Below, piece by piece: positions 42,921 to 52,329 of a stretch of DNA of 64,000 bases; position 1 is the first letter of the stretch; each line of letters opens with the position of its first letter. A model generated the notes under the pieces. It was not told the DNA's origin and ran no database searches. It saw only the letters and a list, made by a program, of their open reading frames with translations. The stretch lies in NCBI RefSeq assembly GCF_042427615.1, contig NZ_JBHMEZ010000001.1, positions 1 through 64,000 of the forward strand, read 5' to 3'. This DNA is from Formosa undariae. GTDB taxonomy: Bacteria; Bacteroidota; Bacteroidia; Flavobacteriales; Flavobacteriaceae. The position numbers were made by a program, and so were the translations under genes.

Positions 42921-45101
42921 TTAATTTTTTGAAGATGTCCCTTCCGTTGTTATCAATTCAGAATTAGTAGGCTTAGTAGCTGCCAGTTCTGTTTTCACTT
43001 TATAAGACCCTTTTAAATCTTCAAGCACATTGACCGCTTCTTCCACATACACATCTTGTGTTAGGTTTTCATGCCAACGATCACGTTTTAATCTTAACGT
43101 AGAATCCTTCACAAACAGCGCTTCTTCGTAAGGTAATGACGTGTAAGTAAGATTAGATTTATAATCTGAAATTTTATCGAAACGTTTAGCCTCTTCTTCA
43201 TTAAGCTCTAACTTCGCTTTATATTTTACGTAGTTTAAATTGAATTCATTTTCATCCATCTTCGTTTTAATCCATTTCGCATTCTCTTCAATTAAACTCA
43301 ATTGCTCATTATTGCTCATACGCTCTTTACTCTTGGCAATTGTAGAATCGTAATCAAATTGTCCATTCCATAGCGTATAGTCTGCCGGAGCAATTTTATC
43401 CCATGGCAACGGATTATCCTGATCCTTTTCACCGATATCGATAAAACTATAACGATCCGGAACAACTACATCACTCTTAACACCTTCTAATTGTGTAGAC
43501 CCACCATTAATTCTGTAAAATTTCTGAGTGGTTAATTTAAGAGCTCCAAGATCTCCATTACTATTATTACGTACCATACGGTTTAGATCTAATACATTCT
43601 GAACGGTCCCTTTTCCGTACGTTTGTTTACTACCTAGAATAATAGCACGTTTATAATCTTGCATTGCTGCTGCTAGAATTTCTGAAGCAGAAGCAGATAA
43701 TTCATTAACCAAAATCACTAGTGGTCCATCCCACTCTATAGACTCGTCTTTATCTCTTAAAATCTCTTTAGGCTCTCCCGTAGATCGTACTTGCACAACA
43801 GGCCCGTCCTTAATAAACAATCCTGCCATATCGACTACGGTTTGTAAAGATCCACCACCATTATTTCTTAGATCTAAAACAAGACCTTCCATTCCGGCTT
43901 CTTTTAATCTATCTATTTCCAGTTTAATATCTGACGCTGCATTTCTATTGTTATAATCTTCGAAATCAACATAAAATTTTGGAAGATTGATCACTCCATA
44001 TTTCACATCGTCTTTAGTTACTAGAGAGGATTTCGCATAGGTTTCTTCCAACTCTACTACATCTCTAACTATAGATATATCTTTTGTCGATCCATCAACT
44101 TTTTTAATGGTTAAAGTCACTTCCGTACCTTTTGGGCCTTTAATGAATTTGATAGCATCGTCTAAACGCATACCTACAATATTAACGGCTTCCTTCTCGT
44201 CTTCTTGACGTACTTTAAGTATAATATCTCCAACTTCTAAATCTCCACTTCTCCAAGCAGGTCCTCCAGAAATTAGTTCCATAATCTTAACATTATCCAT
44301 TTTCTTCTGAAGTCTAGCTCCTATACCTTCTAATTTTCCAGACATTTGCTGATCGAATCTATCTTTATCTTCTGGAGCAAAATAAAATGTATGCGGATCG
44401 AAAGACTCTACCACTGCATTTACATACATAGTAAACCAATCGCTACGTTTTAAATCGTCCACATAATCGGTGTAATAGTTATCGATAGATTTTAGAGTAG
44501 ATTCTCTAGATTCTTTCTCCATTTCTGCATCAGATTTCGGCGTATACGCTGGATCTTCATCCTTCTTAGAACGTTCTTCCGTTTGCAAATCGTCGTAATT
44601 AGATATCGACGTAAACTTAAGCTGTCTTCTCCAACGATTTTTCATGTCTTTTTTAGAAGTAGCATAAGGTTTTTCGTCATAATCTCCATCAAAATCTTCA
44701 TCTACAGAATAGTCGAATGGTGTATTTAAAACATCTTTATACAAGGCTTTAGACTCCTCCATTCTTTGAAGTAAACGTTCGTGAGTCATATTAAAAAATG
44801 CAATATCATACTCCTTTAATTGATCGTCAAGATTATCTTTATATTTCTCAAATTCCTTCATATCCGAAGCATAGAAATACCGTTTTAAAGGATCTATTCC
44901 TTTTAAATACTTATCGTAAACTTCTTCTGAAAAATTATCGTCTAAAGTTTTAGGATCGAAGTGTCCGCGTTCGAGAACATATGTAATTACTTGGACTAAT
45001 AATTTGTCCTTATCTGGGTTGCTAAATGTTTTAGTGGTAAAACTGCAAGACGCGAACGCCAACAATAATAGTACTACTAGGTATTTGTAATTCCTTTTCA
45101 T
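42921..45101 (-). CDS. prc: Tail-specific carboxy-terminal processing protease
   Basis: A periplasmic S41 protease of about 726 residues. The in-frame ATG six codons upstream (45119) would give a less typical signal; the later ATG gives MKRNYKYLVVLLLLAFASC, possibly a lipoprotein. An N-terminal helical domain precedes a PDZ domain (SGGPAWRSGDLEVGDIILKV) and the protease core, with the Ser in LSASASEILAAA and the Lys in TYGKGTVQ. A C-terminal DUF3340-type domain follows. Prc trims C-termini of envelope proteins and controls murein hydrolase levels. It is divergent from surE. Confidence 0.93.
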   Translation of the reverse strand: MKRNYKYLVVLLLLAFASCSFTTKTFSNPDKDKLLVQVITYVLERGHFDPKTLDDNFSEEVYDKYLKGIDPLKRYFYASDMKEFEKYKDNLDDQLKEYDIAFFNMTHERLLQRMEESKALYKDVLNTPFDYSVDEDFDGDYDEKPYATSKKDMKNRWRRQLKFTSISNYDDLQTEERSKKDEDPAYTPKSDAEMEKESRESTLKSIDNYYTDYVDDLKRSDWFTMYVNAVVESFDPHTFYFAPEDKDRFDQQMSGKLEGIGARLQKKMDNVKIMELISGGPAWRSGDLEVGDIILKVRQEDEKEAVNIVGMRLDDAIKFIKGPKGTEVTLTIKKVDGSTKDISIVRDVVELEETYAKSSLVTKDDVKYGVINLPKFYVDFEDYNNRNAASDIKLEIDRLKEAGMEGLVLDLRNNGGGSLQTVVDMAGLFIKDGPVVQVRSTGEPKEILRDKDESIEWDGPLVILVNELSASASEILAAAMQDYKRAIILGSKQTYGKGTVQNVLDLNRMVRNNSNGDLGALKLTTQKFYRINGGSTQLEGVKSDVVVPDRYSFIDIGEKDQDNPLPWDKIAPADYTLWNGQFDYDSTIAKSKERMSNNEQLSLIEENAKWIKTKMDENEFNLNYVKYKAKLELNEEEAKRFDKISDYKSNLTYTSLPYEEALFVKDSTLRLKRDRWHENLTQDVYVEEAVNVLEDLKGSYKVKTELAATKPTNSELITTEGTSSKN

Positions 45102-45257
45102 AAGCCTATAAAAATGCATCGTATATTTTTCACTAAAGTAGAGAAAAAACTATGCCAATAAAAATCAATATAACGTAATTTTTTGTTAAACTAAACAAAT
45201 TGGCCGTTTCAGCAAGATTTTATGTATTTTAGCATAGCGATTTCAAAACAAAAAAAG

Positions 45258-46034
45258 ATGTCAAAAAAGCCCCTTATTTTGGTTGTAAACGACGACGGTA
45301 TTACAGCACCAGGAATAAGAACCCTAATTAAAATAATGAACACCATTGGAGATGTTGTGGTGGTTGCTCCCGATAGTCCACAAAGTGGTATGGGTCATGC
45401 TATAACTGTAGATTCTACTTTATATGTCGAGAAAATTACAATAGACAATGGTTCTCAAAAAGATTATAGTTGTTCAGGAACTCCTGCCGACTGCGTAAAA
45501 CTAGGCGTTCGTGAAATATTAAAACGACGTCCAGATCTTTGCGTTTCAGGTATAAATCATGGCTCTAATTCTTCGATAAATGTTATTTATTCAGGAACTA
45601 TGAGTGCCGCTATAGAAGCGGGTATTGAAGGCATTCCTGCAATTGGTTTTTCGCTTTTAGATTACAACTGGAATGCAAATTTCGAACATTCCGAATCCTT
45701 TATAAAAACCATTACAGAAAACACATTAAAACATGGCTTACCACAAGGTGTCGTTTTAAATGTAAACATTCCTAATGTTCCCAAAAAAGACATAAAAGGT
45801 ATTCGTGTTTGCAGACAAGCCCGAGCAAATTGGGTCGAGAAGTTTGATAAAAGACAAAGTCCGATGGGAAAAGATTATTATTGGCTTACAGGTAAATTTG
45901 TAAATTTAGACCAAGGCGAAGATACAGACGAGTGGGCATTAGAAAACAATTATATTTCTGTCGTACCAGTACAATTCGACTTAACAGCCTACCGAAGTAT
46001 TCAACAAATTAACACTTGGAATTTAAATGATTAA
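45258..46034 (+). CDS. surE: 5'/3'-nucleotidase SurE
   Basis: A 258-residue metal-dependent nucleotidase acting on nucleoside 5'- and 3'-monophosphates. LVVNDDGITAPGI carries the metal-binding aspartates; APDSPQSGMGHAIT, SGTPADCV and SGINHGSN are family signatures. An in-frame ATG at 45222 would add 12 residues, but the family normally begins a few residues before the NDDG motif, so 45258 is preferred. The gene overlaps the following membrane-protein gene by 8 bp and leads the surE-lpxB unit. Confidence 0.95.
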   Translation: MSKKPLILVVNDDGITAPGIRTLIKIMNTIGDVVVVAPDSPQSGMGHAITVDSTLYVEKITIDNGSQKDYSCSGTPADCVKLGVREILKRRPDLCVSGINHGSNSSINVIYSGTMSAAIEAGIEGIPAIGFSLLDYNWNANFEHSESFIKTITENTLKHGLPQGVVLNVNIPNVPKKDIKGIRVCRQARANWVEKFDKRQSPMGKDYYWLTGKFVNLDQGEDTDEWALENNYISVVPVQFDLTAYRSIQQINTWNLND

Positions 46035-46311
46035 AAAAGAAGTTTTTATTGGATTTTTAGTCGGTATTATTGCCAATGCTCTTGGATTATTTTTAGCAGC
46101 AAAATTATTAGGAAGAGGCGATGATGCTTTAACAGTAATAGAAGCCGCCGCTGCCGAAGGATTTTTAGGAAAATTAACCAGCTTAGGTGCTGTTTTAAAT
46201 TTAGTTGCTTTCTTTATTTTTATAAAAAAGAGACAAGATTATAGAGCTCGAGGTGTAATTTTAGCCACAGCTTGTATTGCTATACTTACATTTACTTTTA
46301 AATTTTTATAA
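46027..46311 (+). CDS. Small membrane protein of unknown function
   Basis: A 94-residue protein with three hydrophobic segments (GFLVGIIANALGLFLAA, TSLGAVLNLVAFFIFI and GVILATACIAILTFTF). No known domain is recognised. Its translation is coupled on both sides: it overlaps surE by 8 bp and shares a base with the lpxB start. Such a gene between surE and lpxB seems typical for the group, so it may help in the envelope or lipid A pathway, but nothing in the sequence shows how. Confidence 0.75.
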   Translation: MIKKEVFIGFLVGIIANALGLFLAAKLLGRGDDALTVIEAAAAEGFLGKLTSLGAVLNLVAFFIFIKKRQDYRARGVILATACIAILTFTFKFL

Positions 46312-47429
46312 TGAAATATTACATTATTGCAGGAGAAGCCTCAGGAGACTTACACGGCTCGAATCTAATGAAAGCGCTACAAGAAGTAGACAAAAACGCT
46401 GATTTTAGATTTTGGGGAGGAGATCTCATGCAAAATGTTGGAGGTACTTTAGTGAGCCATTATAAAGAACGTGCGTTCATGGGCTTTGCAGAAGTCATTA
46501 GCAACTTATCAAAAATTTTAAAAGCGATATCTTTTTGTAAGGAGGATATAAAAAAATATAATCCTGACGTTATCGTATTTATAGATAATTCTGGATTTAA
46601 TTTACGTATTGCCAAATGGGCTAAACAACAAAATTACAGAACAAATTATTATATCTCTCCGCAAGTATGGGCATCTAGAGCAAATAGGGTAAAAAACATT
46701 AAGCATGATATAGATGCGATGTATGTTATTCTTCCTTTTGTAAAACCATTTTATGCCAAGTATGGTTACGATGTTACTTTTGTAGGACATCCTTTAATTG
46801 ATTCTATCGCAGATAGAACTCAAGTAGATGAATATAAATTTAGGAAAGAACACGGGTTAAGTGACAAACCTATAATTGCCATTTTACCAGGAAGCAGAAA
46901 ACAAGAGATTAACAAAATGCTTACTGTAATGCTTAGTCTAATTGACGATTACCCGGACTACCAATTTGTAATTGCTGGCGCTCCGAGTCAAGATTATGAG
47001 TATTACCAACAATTTATTAAAGGTAGCAACGTTAATTTTATAGCGAATAAAACCTACGACCTATTAAGCGTATCTTTTGCCGCATTGGTAACCTCTGGAA
47101 CAGCAACTCTAGAAACTGCTTTATTTAAAGTGCCACAAGTGGTTTGCTATAAAGGAAGCTGGTTGTCTTACCAAATTGGACGTCGAATTATTAAATTGAA
47201 ATATATTTCTTTGGTGAATTTAATTATGGATAAACCCGTAGTTAAAGAACTTATCCAGGATGAGTTTACCACTAAGAATTTAAAAAAAGAACTTAATATT
47301 ATCCTTGATGATTACGAGCGTACTAAGTTTTTTATTAATTATTACGATTTAGAAAAAGAGCTTGGCGGAAAAGGAGCCAGTAAAAAAACAGCCGAACATA
47401 TTTACAACGGATTAAAATCAAATACCTAA
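46311..47429 (+). CDS. lpxB: Lipid-A-disaccharide synthase
   Basis: A 372-residue GT19 enzyme joining UDP-2,3-diacylglucosamine and lipid X into the lipid A disaccharide at the inner membrane. The start YYIIAGEASGDLHGSNLM is the family hallmark; FMGFAEV, VGHPL and the donor-binding segment TSGTATLETALF are present. Length is normal. It is sandwiched between a small membrane protein and an NlpC/P60 lipoprotein gene with no gaps. Together with the lptC gene at the right end, it confirms a Gram-negative outer membrane with lipid A. Confidence 0.96.
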   Translation: MKYYIIAGEASGDLHGSNLMKALQEVDKNADFRFWGGDLMQNVGGTLVSHYKERAFMGFAEVISNLSKILKAISFCKEDIKKYNPDVIVFIDNSGFNLRIAKWAKQQNYRTNYYISPQVWASRANRVKNIKHDIDAMYVILPFVKPFYAKYGYDVTFVGHPLIDSIADRTQVDEYKFRKEHGLSDKPIIAILPGSRKQEINKMLTVMLSLIDDYPDYQFVIAGAPSQDYEYYQQFIKGSNVNFIANKTYDLLSVSFAALVTSGTATLETALFKVPQVVCYKGSWLSYQIGRRIIKLKYISLVNLIMDKPVVKELIQDEFTTKNLKKELNIILDDYERTKFFINYYDLEKELGGKGASKKTAEHIYNGLKSNT

Positions 47430-47430
47430 C

Positions 47431-47997
47431 ATGCACAAATTATCATTTATACTTTGCTTACTTATTTGTGTAAGTAGCTGTAAATCTTCTAAAAAATCTA
47501 AAACATACAATCAGCCTAGTACTGCGATTACGTCAAAGAACTCAGAACATATTAAATCTAAAAGTGATGATAATCACGTAATTTTAGCTCCAAAGAACGA
47601 AGCCGAATTAAAATCATTAGGAATCGAATTAGTCGATTTTGCCAAGCAATTTGAAGGTGTTCGCTATAAATATGGTGGCACTACAAAAAAAGGTATGGAT
47701 TGTTCGGGCTTAGTTTTCGAAACTTATAAAGCATACAATATAGATCTTCCTCGCGTTTCCAGAGACATGGCTAAAGAAGGCATTAAAATAGATCTTGAAG
47801 ATGTAAAAGAAGGTGATTTATTATTCTTTCACACCAACTCCAGGAATAAAACGATTAACCATGTCGGTTTAGTGGTTACATCTAGGATTGGACAAATAGA
47901 ATTTATACATTCTACAAGCAGCAAAGGCGTGATAACATCCTCACTAGCAGAACGCTACTGGTATCATTCTTTCAAAGAAGCACGCCGAATACTCTAA
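47431..47997 (+). CDS. NlpC/P60 family lipoprotein
   Basis: A 188-residue peptidase of the NlpC/P60 superfamily. The N-terminus is a lipoprotein signal with VSSC at C17. The catalytic cysteine is C91 in GMDCSGLVF; the histidine is in NHVGLVV, and a third polar residue follows in FIHSTSS. These enzymes cut the D-Glu-mDAP bond in peptidoglycan stem peptides, here probably from the inner leaflet of the outer membrane. The mature N-terminal 50 residues are a serine- and lysine-rich linker. The gene begins one base after the lpxB stop. Confidence 0.9.
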   Translation: MHKLSFILCLLICVSSCKSSKKSKTYNQPSTAITSKNSEHIKSKSDDNHVILAPKNEAELKSLGIELVDFAKQFEGVRYKYGGTTKKGMDCSGLVFETYKAYNIDLPRVSRDMAKEGIKIDLEDVKEGDLLFFHTNSRNKTINHVGLVVTSRIGQIEFIHSTSSKGVITSSLAERYWYHSFKEARRIL

Positions 47998-48016
47998 TTA
48001 TTAGTATCTTACTGTT

Positions 48017-50041
48017 ATGAAGTTGAGTCGCTTTATAATAGTAAAACTCACAATATTCCTAATCGTTGGAATCTGTTTAGGTTTTTTTATGCCTATTCCA
48101 TTTCTATGGAGTGCGCTATCCTGTGCAATTTTACTTTGCATTCTCTTTGTGTTGTATTGGAGAAATAGATCCCATTTTAAACCATCTATAGGATTTGGAA
48201 TTATCACGTTTCTGTTAACGGTATCTATCGGGATTTCAAGTATACATTTGTATAATCAGAGCTTACAGCCAACACATTATTCTCATGTAAAAGCGGCTGT
48301 AGAACACATTACTTTTAAGATTAGCGATATTCTTAAATCGAACACGTACTATGACAAATACAAGATTCAGATTTTATCTATTAACAATCAAAATGTTACT
48401 GGTACAGCTCTGCTAAATGTACAAAGAGATACGTTGCAAAATCCGTTGAACATTGATGCTGTTTATAGCACTTCAGATGGTTTAAAAGACATACGCTCTC
48501 CCTTAAACCCAAATCAATTTGATTATAAATCCTATTTAACTCGGCAGTACATATACCATCAAATTACAACCTCTCAAAATCGCCTATTTCAACATCCTAA
48601 TCAGCGATCTACACTTTCTGGGTTAGCCCATCGTATAAATACATTCGTAAATTCTAAGCTAAAAACGTATCCTTTTGGAGCAGATGAACTCGCTGTAATT
48701 AATGCGTTATTACTTGGGCAAAGACAGGATATTTCAGAAACTTTATATAACAATTACACTAAAGCAGGTGCTGTACATATTTTAGCGATATCGGGACTGC
48801 ATGTCGGTATTTTATTATTGATTCTAAATTATATATTATCGCCGCTCCAGCGTTTAAAATACGGCAGAGGTCTAAAAACCATTCTTGTCATTGTTTTAAT
48901 GTGGTGCTTTGCTATATTAACAGGTTTATCACCTTCGGTAAGTAGAGCAACTTTAATGTTCACTCTTGTAGCTATTAGTTTAAATTGGAATCGTCCTAAT
49001 AACACATTCAATACTGTTGCTATTTCTGCATTTTTACTTCTACTCTGGAATCCTTTATTGCTTTTCGATGTAGGATTTCAGTTAAGCTATTTAGCCGTTT
49101 TAAGCATCGTAGCGCTTCAACCTAAATTAAATAGATTATGGTTTCCTAAAAATAAACTCATTAAATTACTTTGGAATACGCTTACAGTAACACTCGCTGC
49201 TCAAGTTGGGGTTTTGCCATTAAGCATCTATTATTTCCATCAGTTTCCGGGATTATTTTTCATTTCGAATTTAATAATTATACCCTTTCTAGGTTTCATT
49301 TTAGGTTTCGGAATTTTAATACTAATTATGGCTGCTTTTGAAATACTGCCCGATGTAATCGCTATACTTTTTAATAATATTATTGGTATTATGAACACGG
49401 TTATTGAGTGGATCGCTAATCAAGATCAATTTATATATAGTGCTATTTCCATAAAACTTAATTCCGTTATTGCTCTTTATTTTTTGATTATATGCTCTAT
49501 TTACGCCATCTCCATACCCAAATATAAATCGATAGTAATAACTTTAATGGCATGTGTAATTCTCCAATTTACATTGCTTTATAATCGGATATCCTTGAAT
49601 GCTACTGAATGGATACTGTTTCATAAAAACAGAGAAAGTGTATTAACCCACCGAACGCATAATGAGCTTGATATTTTTACGAAAACAGATTCTACTTTAT
49701 CATTACATGCTTACCCTTTAAAAGATTACGTAATATCAAGAGAAATACAGACAGCTCGGAATAAACCTTTAGCCGATGTCTATTCCATTGACAACGAAAA
49801 AATGTTGGTAGTAGACAGTTTAAGCATCTATAAGGTGAAGTCTTTTAAACCGTATTATGTCTTGCTTAGTAATTCACCTAAAATAAATTTAAATCGTTTA
49901 ATCGACTCTTTAAAGCCTAAGGAAATTATTGCTGATGGCAGTAATTACAAATCGTATATCGCGCGTTGGCAAATGACCTGTAAAAACAAAAAAATCCCTT
50001 TCTACCAAACAGGTAAAAAGGGAGCTTATATATTTAAATAA
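48017..50041 (+). CDS. comEC: ComEC/Rec2-family DNA uptake membrane protein
   Basis: A 674-residue polytopic protein. The N-terminal part has the periplasmic DUF4131-like OB fold after two helices. The middle (GAVHILAISGLHVGILLLIL and PSVSRATLMF) is the competence domain with about nine helices. ComEC forms the inner-membrane channel for transforming DNA. The C-terminal 150 residues lie where ComEC usually has a metallo-beta-lactamase domain, but no HxHxDH motif is present; only the tail GSNYKSYIARWQ recalls it. It is last in the surE-lpxB group, 19 bp after the NlpC gene. Confidence 0.85.
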   Translation: MKLSRFIIVKLTIFLIVGICLGFFMPIPFLWSALSCAILLCILFVLYWRNRSHFKPSIGFGIITFLLTVSIGISSIHLYNQSLQPTHYSHVKAAVEHITFKISDILKSNTYYDKYKIQILSINNQNVTGTALLNVQRDTLQNPLNIDAVYSTSDGLKDIRSPLNPNQFDYKSYLTRQYIYHQITTSQNRLFQHPNQRSTLSGLAHRINTFVNSKLKTYPFGADELAVINALLLGQRQDISETLYNNYTKAGAVHILAISGLHVGILLLILNYILSPLQRLKYGRGLKTILVIVLMWCFAILTGLSPSVSRATLMFTLVAISLNWNRPNNTFNTVAISAFLLLLWNPLLLFDVGFQLSYLAVLSIVALQPKLNRLWFPKNKLIKLLWNTLTVTLAAQVGVLPLSIYYFHQFPGLFFISNLIIIPFLGFILGFGILILIMAAFEILPDVIAILFNNIIGIMNTVIEWIANQDQFIYSAISIKLNSVIALYFLIICSIYAISIPKYKSIVITLMACVILQFTLLYNRISLNATEWILFHKNRESVLTHRTHNELDIFTKTDSTLSLHAYPLKDYVISREIQTARNKPLADVYSIDNEKMLVVDSLSIYKVKSFKPYYVLLSNSPKINLNRLIDSLKPKEIIADGSNYKSYIARWQMTCKNKKIPFYQTGKKGAYIFK

Positions 50042-50050
50042 GATTTGTTA

Positions 50051-50596
50051 TTATTCAACAAATTCAGGAACAAAACTTTCAAAATAGGCATTGGCACTTT
50101 CTTGACTTTGTAACTCTTTATATTTATCGCTGTAAAAAAGCTTTAAGTATACTTCTAATTGTTGTGGTTGCTGATAGCCTCTAACGGGAGCGATAACTTG
50201 CGCTTCTTCATCCAAAAACACTATTGTTGGATAAGCATCGACACCCAATGCTCTAGTAAATTCATGCACACCATTTCGCTTATTTTTTTTTGCTTCATCG
50301 TAATTTGGATTGCCATATGTAGTCCCTTGGTAGGTTATAGACTCTTGACCTTCAGCATCAAATTTAACAGCATAATAATTAGCGTTTACATACTCGGCAA
50401 CATCGGCGTTCTGAAACGTGTTTTTATCTAACATTTTACAAGGACCACACCAGTTGGTATAGGCATCCATCATAATCTTTTTAGGTGCTGTTTTCTGAAG
50501 TTCTAAAGCTTCATTAAAACTTAACCAATTAATTTCCTGTGCATTTATAATTCCTATTGAAAACATAAGAACCATTAGACATAAACCTTTTCTCAT
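50051..50596 (-). CDS. Secreted thioredoxin-like protein
   Basis: A periplasmic thioredoxin-fold protein of about 181 residues. The ATG at 50596 gives a standard signal peptide (MRKGLCLMVLMFSIGIINAQ); two earlier in-frame ATGs reach up to 50644. The active site is WCGPCK in AYTNWCGPCKMLDKNTF, followed by the cis-proline motif DAYPTIVFLD. The insertion between them resembles DUF255-like or thiol:disulfide interchange proteins. It would reduce or exchange disulfides outside the cytoplasm. It converges on comEC with only 9 bp between stops. A terminator (50661-50690) lies upstream, separating it from the POT genes. Confidence 0.85.
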   Translation of the reverse strand: MRKGLCLMVLMFSIGIINAQEINWLSFNEALELQKTAPKKIMMDAYTNWCGPCKMLDKNTFQNADVAEYVNANYYAVKFDAEGQESITYQGTTYGNPNYDEAKKNKRNGVHEFTRALGVDAYPTIVFLDEEAQVIAPVRGYQQPQQLEVYLKLFYSDKYKELQSQESANAYFESFVPEFVE

Positions 50597-50660
50597 CAAC
50601 TTAACATTTTTTATTTTCATTCTTAAAAACAGTGTACTCACCATTAGTGGTCTAAAATAT

Positions 50661-50690
50661 AAAAAGCATCTTACAAAGAAGATGCCTTTT
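50661..50690 (-). terminator. Terminator downstream of the POT transporter genes
   Basis: GCATCTT at 50666-50672 pairs with AAGATGC at 50679-50685 around a 6-base loop; flanking A/T bases extend the stem. On the minus strand the stem is followed by TTTTTAT. It lies about 25 bp past the stop of the 50712-52286 gene and so ends the peptide-utilisation transcript. Confidence 0.75.
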
Positions 50691-50711
50691 ATTATATAAA
50701 TATGTTAATTT

Positions 50712-52286
50712 TTAGTGCACACCATGCATTAACTTGTTCACTTTACGTGTTAAAGCCATTATTAATAACCCCGCACAAATTGGAACAATTGTAAAGATTA
50801 AGAAAAATGTACTCATATCGTAAGCTGCTGTAATTTTATCGATAAGTCCACCCGAATAACCTGCTGCTTTATTTCCTAAACCAACAGCTATATACCAAAG
50901 ACCAAACATCATCCCTATTTTAGCTGCAGGCACTAACTTACTAACATAAGACAACCCTACTGGCGATAAAGATAATTCTCCTAAAGTATGAAGTAAATAA
51001 GCTAATATTAACCAAACTACACTAACAGAAGCCGTTTGTGCACCTTGAGGTATACTTGCAGAACCATAAGCTAATACACCAAAACCTAACCCGAGTAAAA
51101 TTAAACCAATCCCGAACTTAACAGTTGCTGGCGGATTGTATTTACTCTCCCATATTTTTGAGACTAGTGGCGCAAAAGCAATGATATAAAATGAGTTTAA
51201 AATTCCGAACCAAGATGCTGGAATTTCTGTGTTTTCTTGATTAAATTGTGACTTAAGCATATAAATTACAATCCCCCAAATAATAGCAAAACTTAAACCT
51301 AATGCTAAGTTTGACAGTTTATATTTAGAAAATGTAATTTTAAATAATTGCAATAATACATACGTGATAATTAATAAAGGCACCACCGTCAATAAGGTAT
51401 TCGCTATTCTGAATATGGTAGCCGAATCTCCTTCTAAAACACGGTTGGTATAATCTGATGCAAAAATAGTCATAGATCCTCCTGCTTGCTCAAATGCTGC
51501 CCAGAAGAATATGGTAAAGAAAGCAAGAATTCCCACTACAATATATCTGTCTTTCTGAACATGACTAGGAACCACTTCTTCTTTATTAGTATCTTCTCCC
51601 AATTCCTTATGATCTGCATCGAAACTCAATGTGTCTTTTGGCGATAATCCAATTCTTCCGAAAATAGTTTGAGCTAACCAAAACTGAACCATTCCTAAAA
51701 ACATAAATATTCCAGCTAAACCAAAACCAAAATGCCATCCAATAGATTCACCAATATAACCACAAAGCAAAATACCTAAAAAGGCACCTGCATTTACACC
51801 CATATAAAATATAGTAAAAGCACCATCTTTCTTATCCTGTGCATTTTTATAAACACCGTTAATAATAGATGTAATATTCGGTTTAAATAAACCGTTACCA
51901 GCGACTAAAAATGCAATTCCTAAATACAAACTCCATGGTGTATCGAATGCCATGGCCGCGTGACCTAAAGTCATAATAAACGCACCAATTGCCACTGAAC
52001 GCCTGTATCCTAAAAACTTATCGGCCAAGAGGCCTCCTAAAATTGGAGAAAAGTAAACCAACATGGTATAGGTACCATAAAGTCCTAAAGCATCTTCTCT
52101 GCTCCATGCCCAACCACCATCGATAATCGCAGAGGTTAAGAATAGCACCAAAATCGCACGCATTCCATAGTATGAAAAACGTTCCCACATTTCGGTGAAG
52201 AATAATACAAATAACCCTGAAGGGTGTCCCATTAGAAGTTTGCGATTCATATCGGAACCTTCAAATCTAAAATTTGTTGCACTCAT
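50712..52286 (-). CDS. POT-family proton-dependent oligopeptide transporter (first copy)
   Basis: A 524-residue MFS transporter of the POT/PTR family with about 12-14 helices, importing di- and tripeptides with protons. The first helix carries FFTEMWERFSYYGMRAILVLFL, holding the ExxERFxYY proton-coupling motif. FTIFYMGVNAGAFLG and LGELSLSPVGLSYVSKLVP are the other PTR2 signatures. A cytoplasmic loop in the middle is about 30 residues longer than in the neighbouring paralogue. It follows the second POT gene by 43 bp, and both lie downstream of DPP IV on the same strand. Confidence 0.92.
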   Translation of the reverse strand: MSATNFRFEGSDMNRKLLMGHPSGLFVLFFTEMWERFSYYGMRAILVLFLTSAIIDGGWAWSREDALGLYGTYTMLVYFSPILGGLLADKFLGYRRSVAIGAFIMTLGHAAMAFDTPWSLYLGIAFLVAGNGLFKPNITSIINGVYKNAQDKKDGAFTIFYMGVNAGAFLGILLCGYIGESIGWHFGFGLAGIFMFLGMVQFWLAQTIFGRIGLSPKDTLSFDADHKELGEDTNKEEVVPSHVQKDRYIVVGILAFFTIFFWAAFEQAGGSMTIFASDYTNRVLEGDSATIFRIANTLLTVVPLLIITYVLLQLFKITFSKYKLSNLALGLSFAIIWGIVIYMLKSQFNQENTEIPASWFGILNSFYIIAFAPLVSKIWESKYNPPATVKFGIGLILLGLGFGVLAYGSASIPQGAQTASVSVVWLILAYLLHTLGELSLSPVGLSYVSKLVPAAKIGMMFGLWYIAVGLGNKAAGYSGGLIDKITAAYDMSTFFLIFTIVPICAGLLIMALTRKVNKLMHGVH

Positions 52287-52329
52287 TATTACGTATTTTT
52301 AAATATATCTCGTTTAAATAGCGTCTCGT

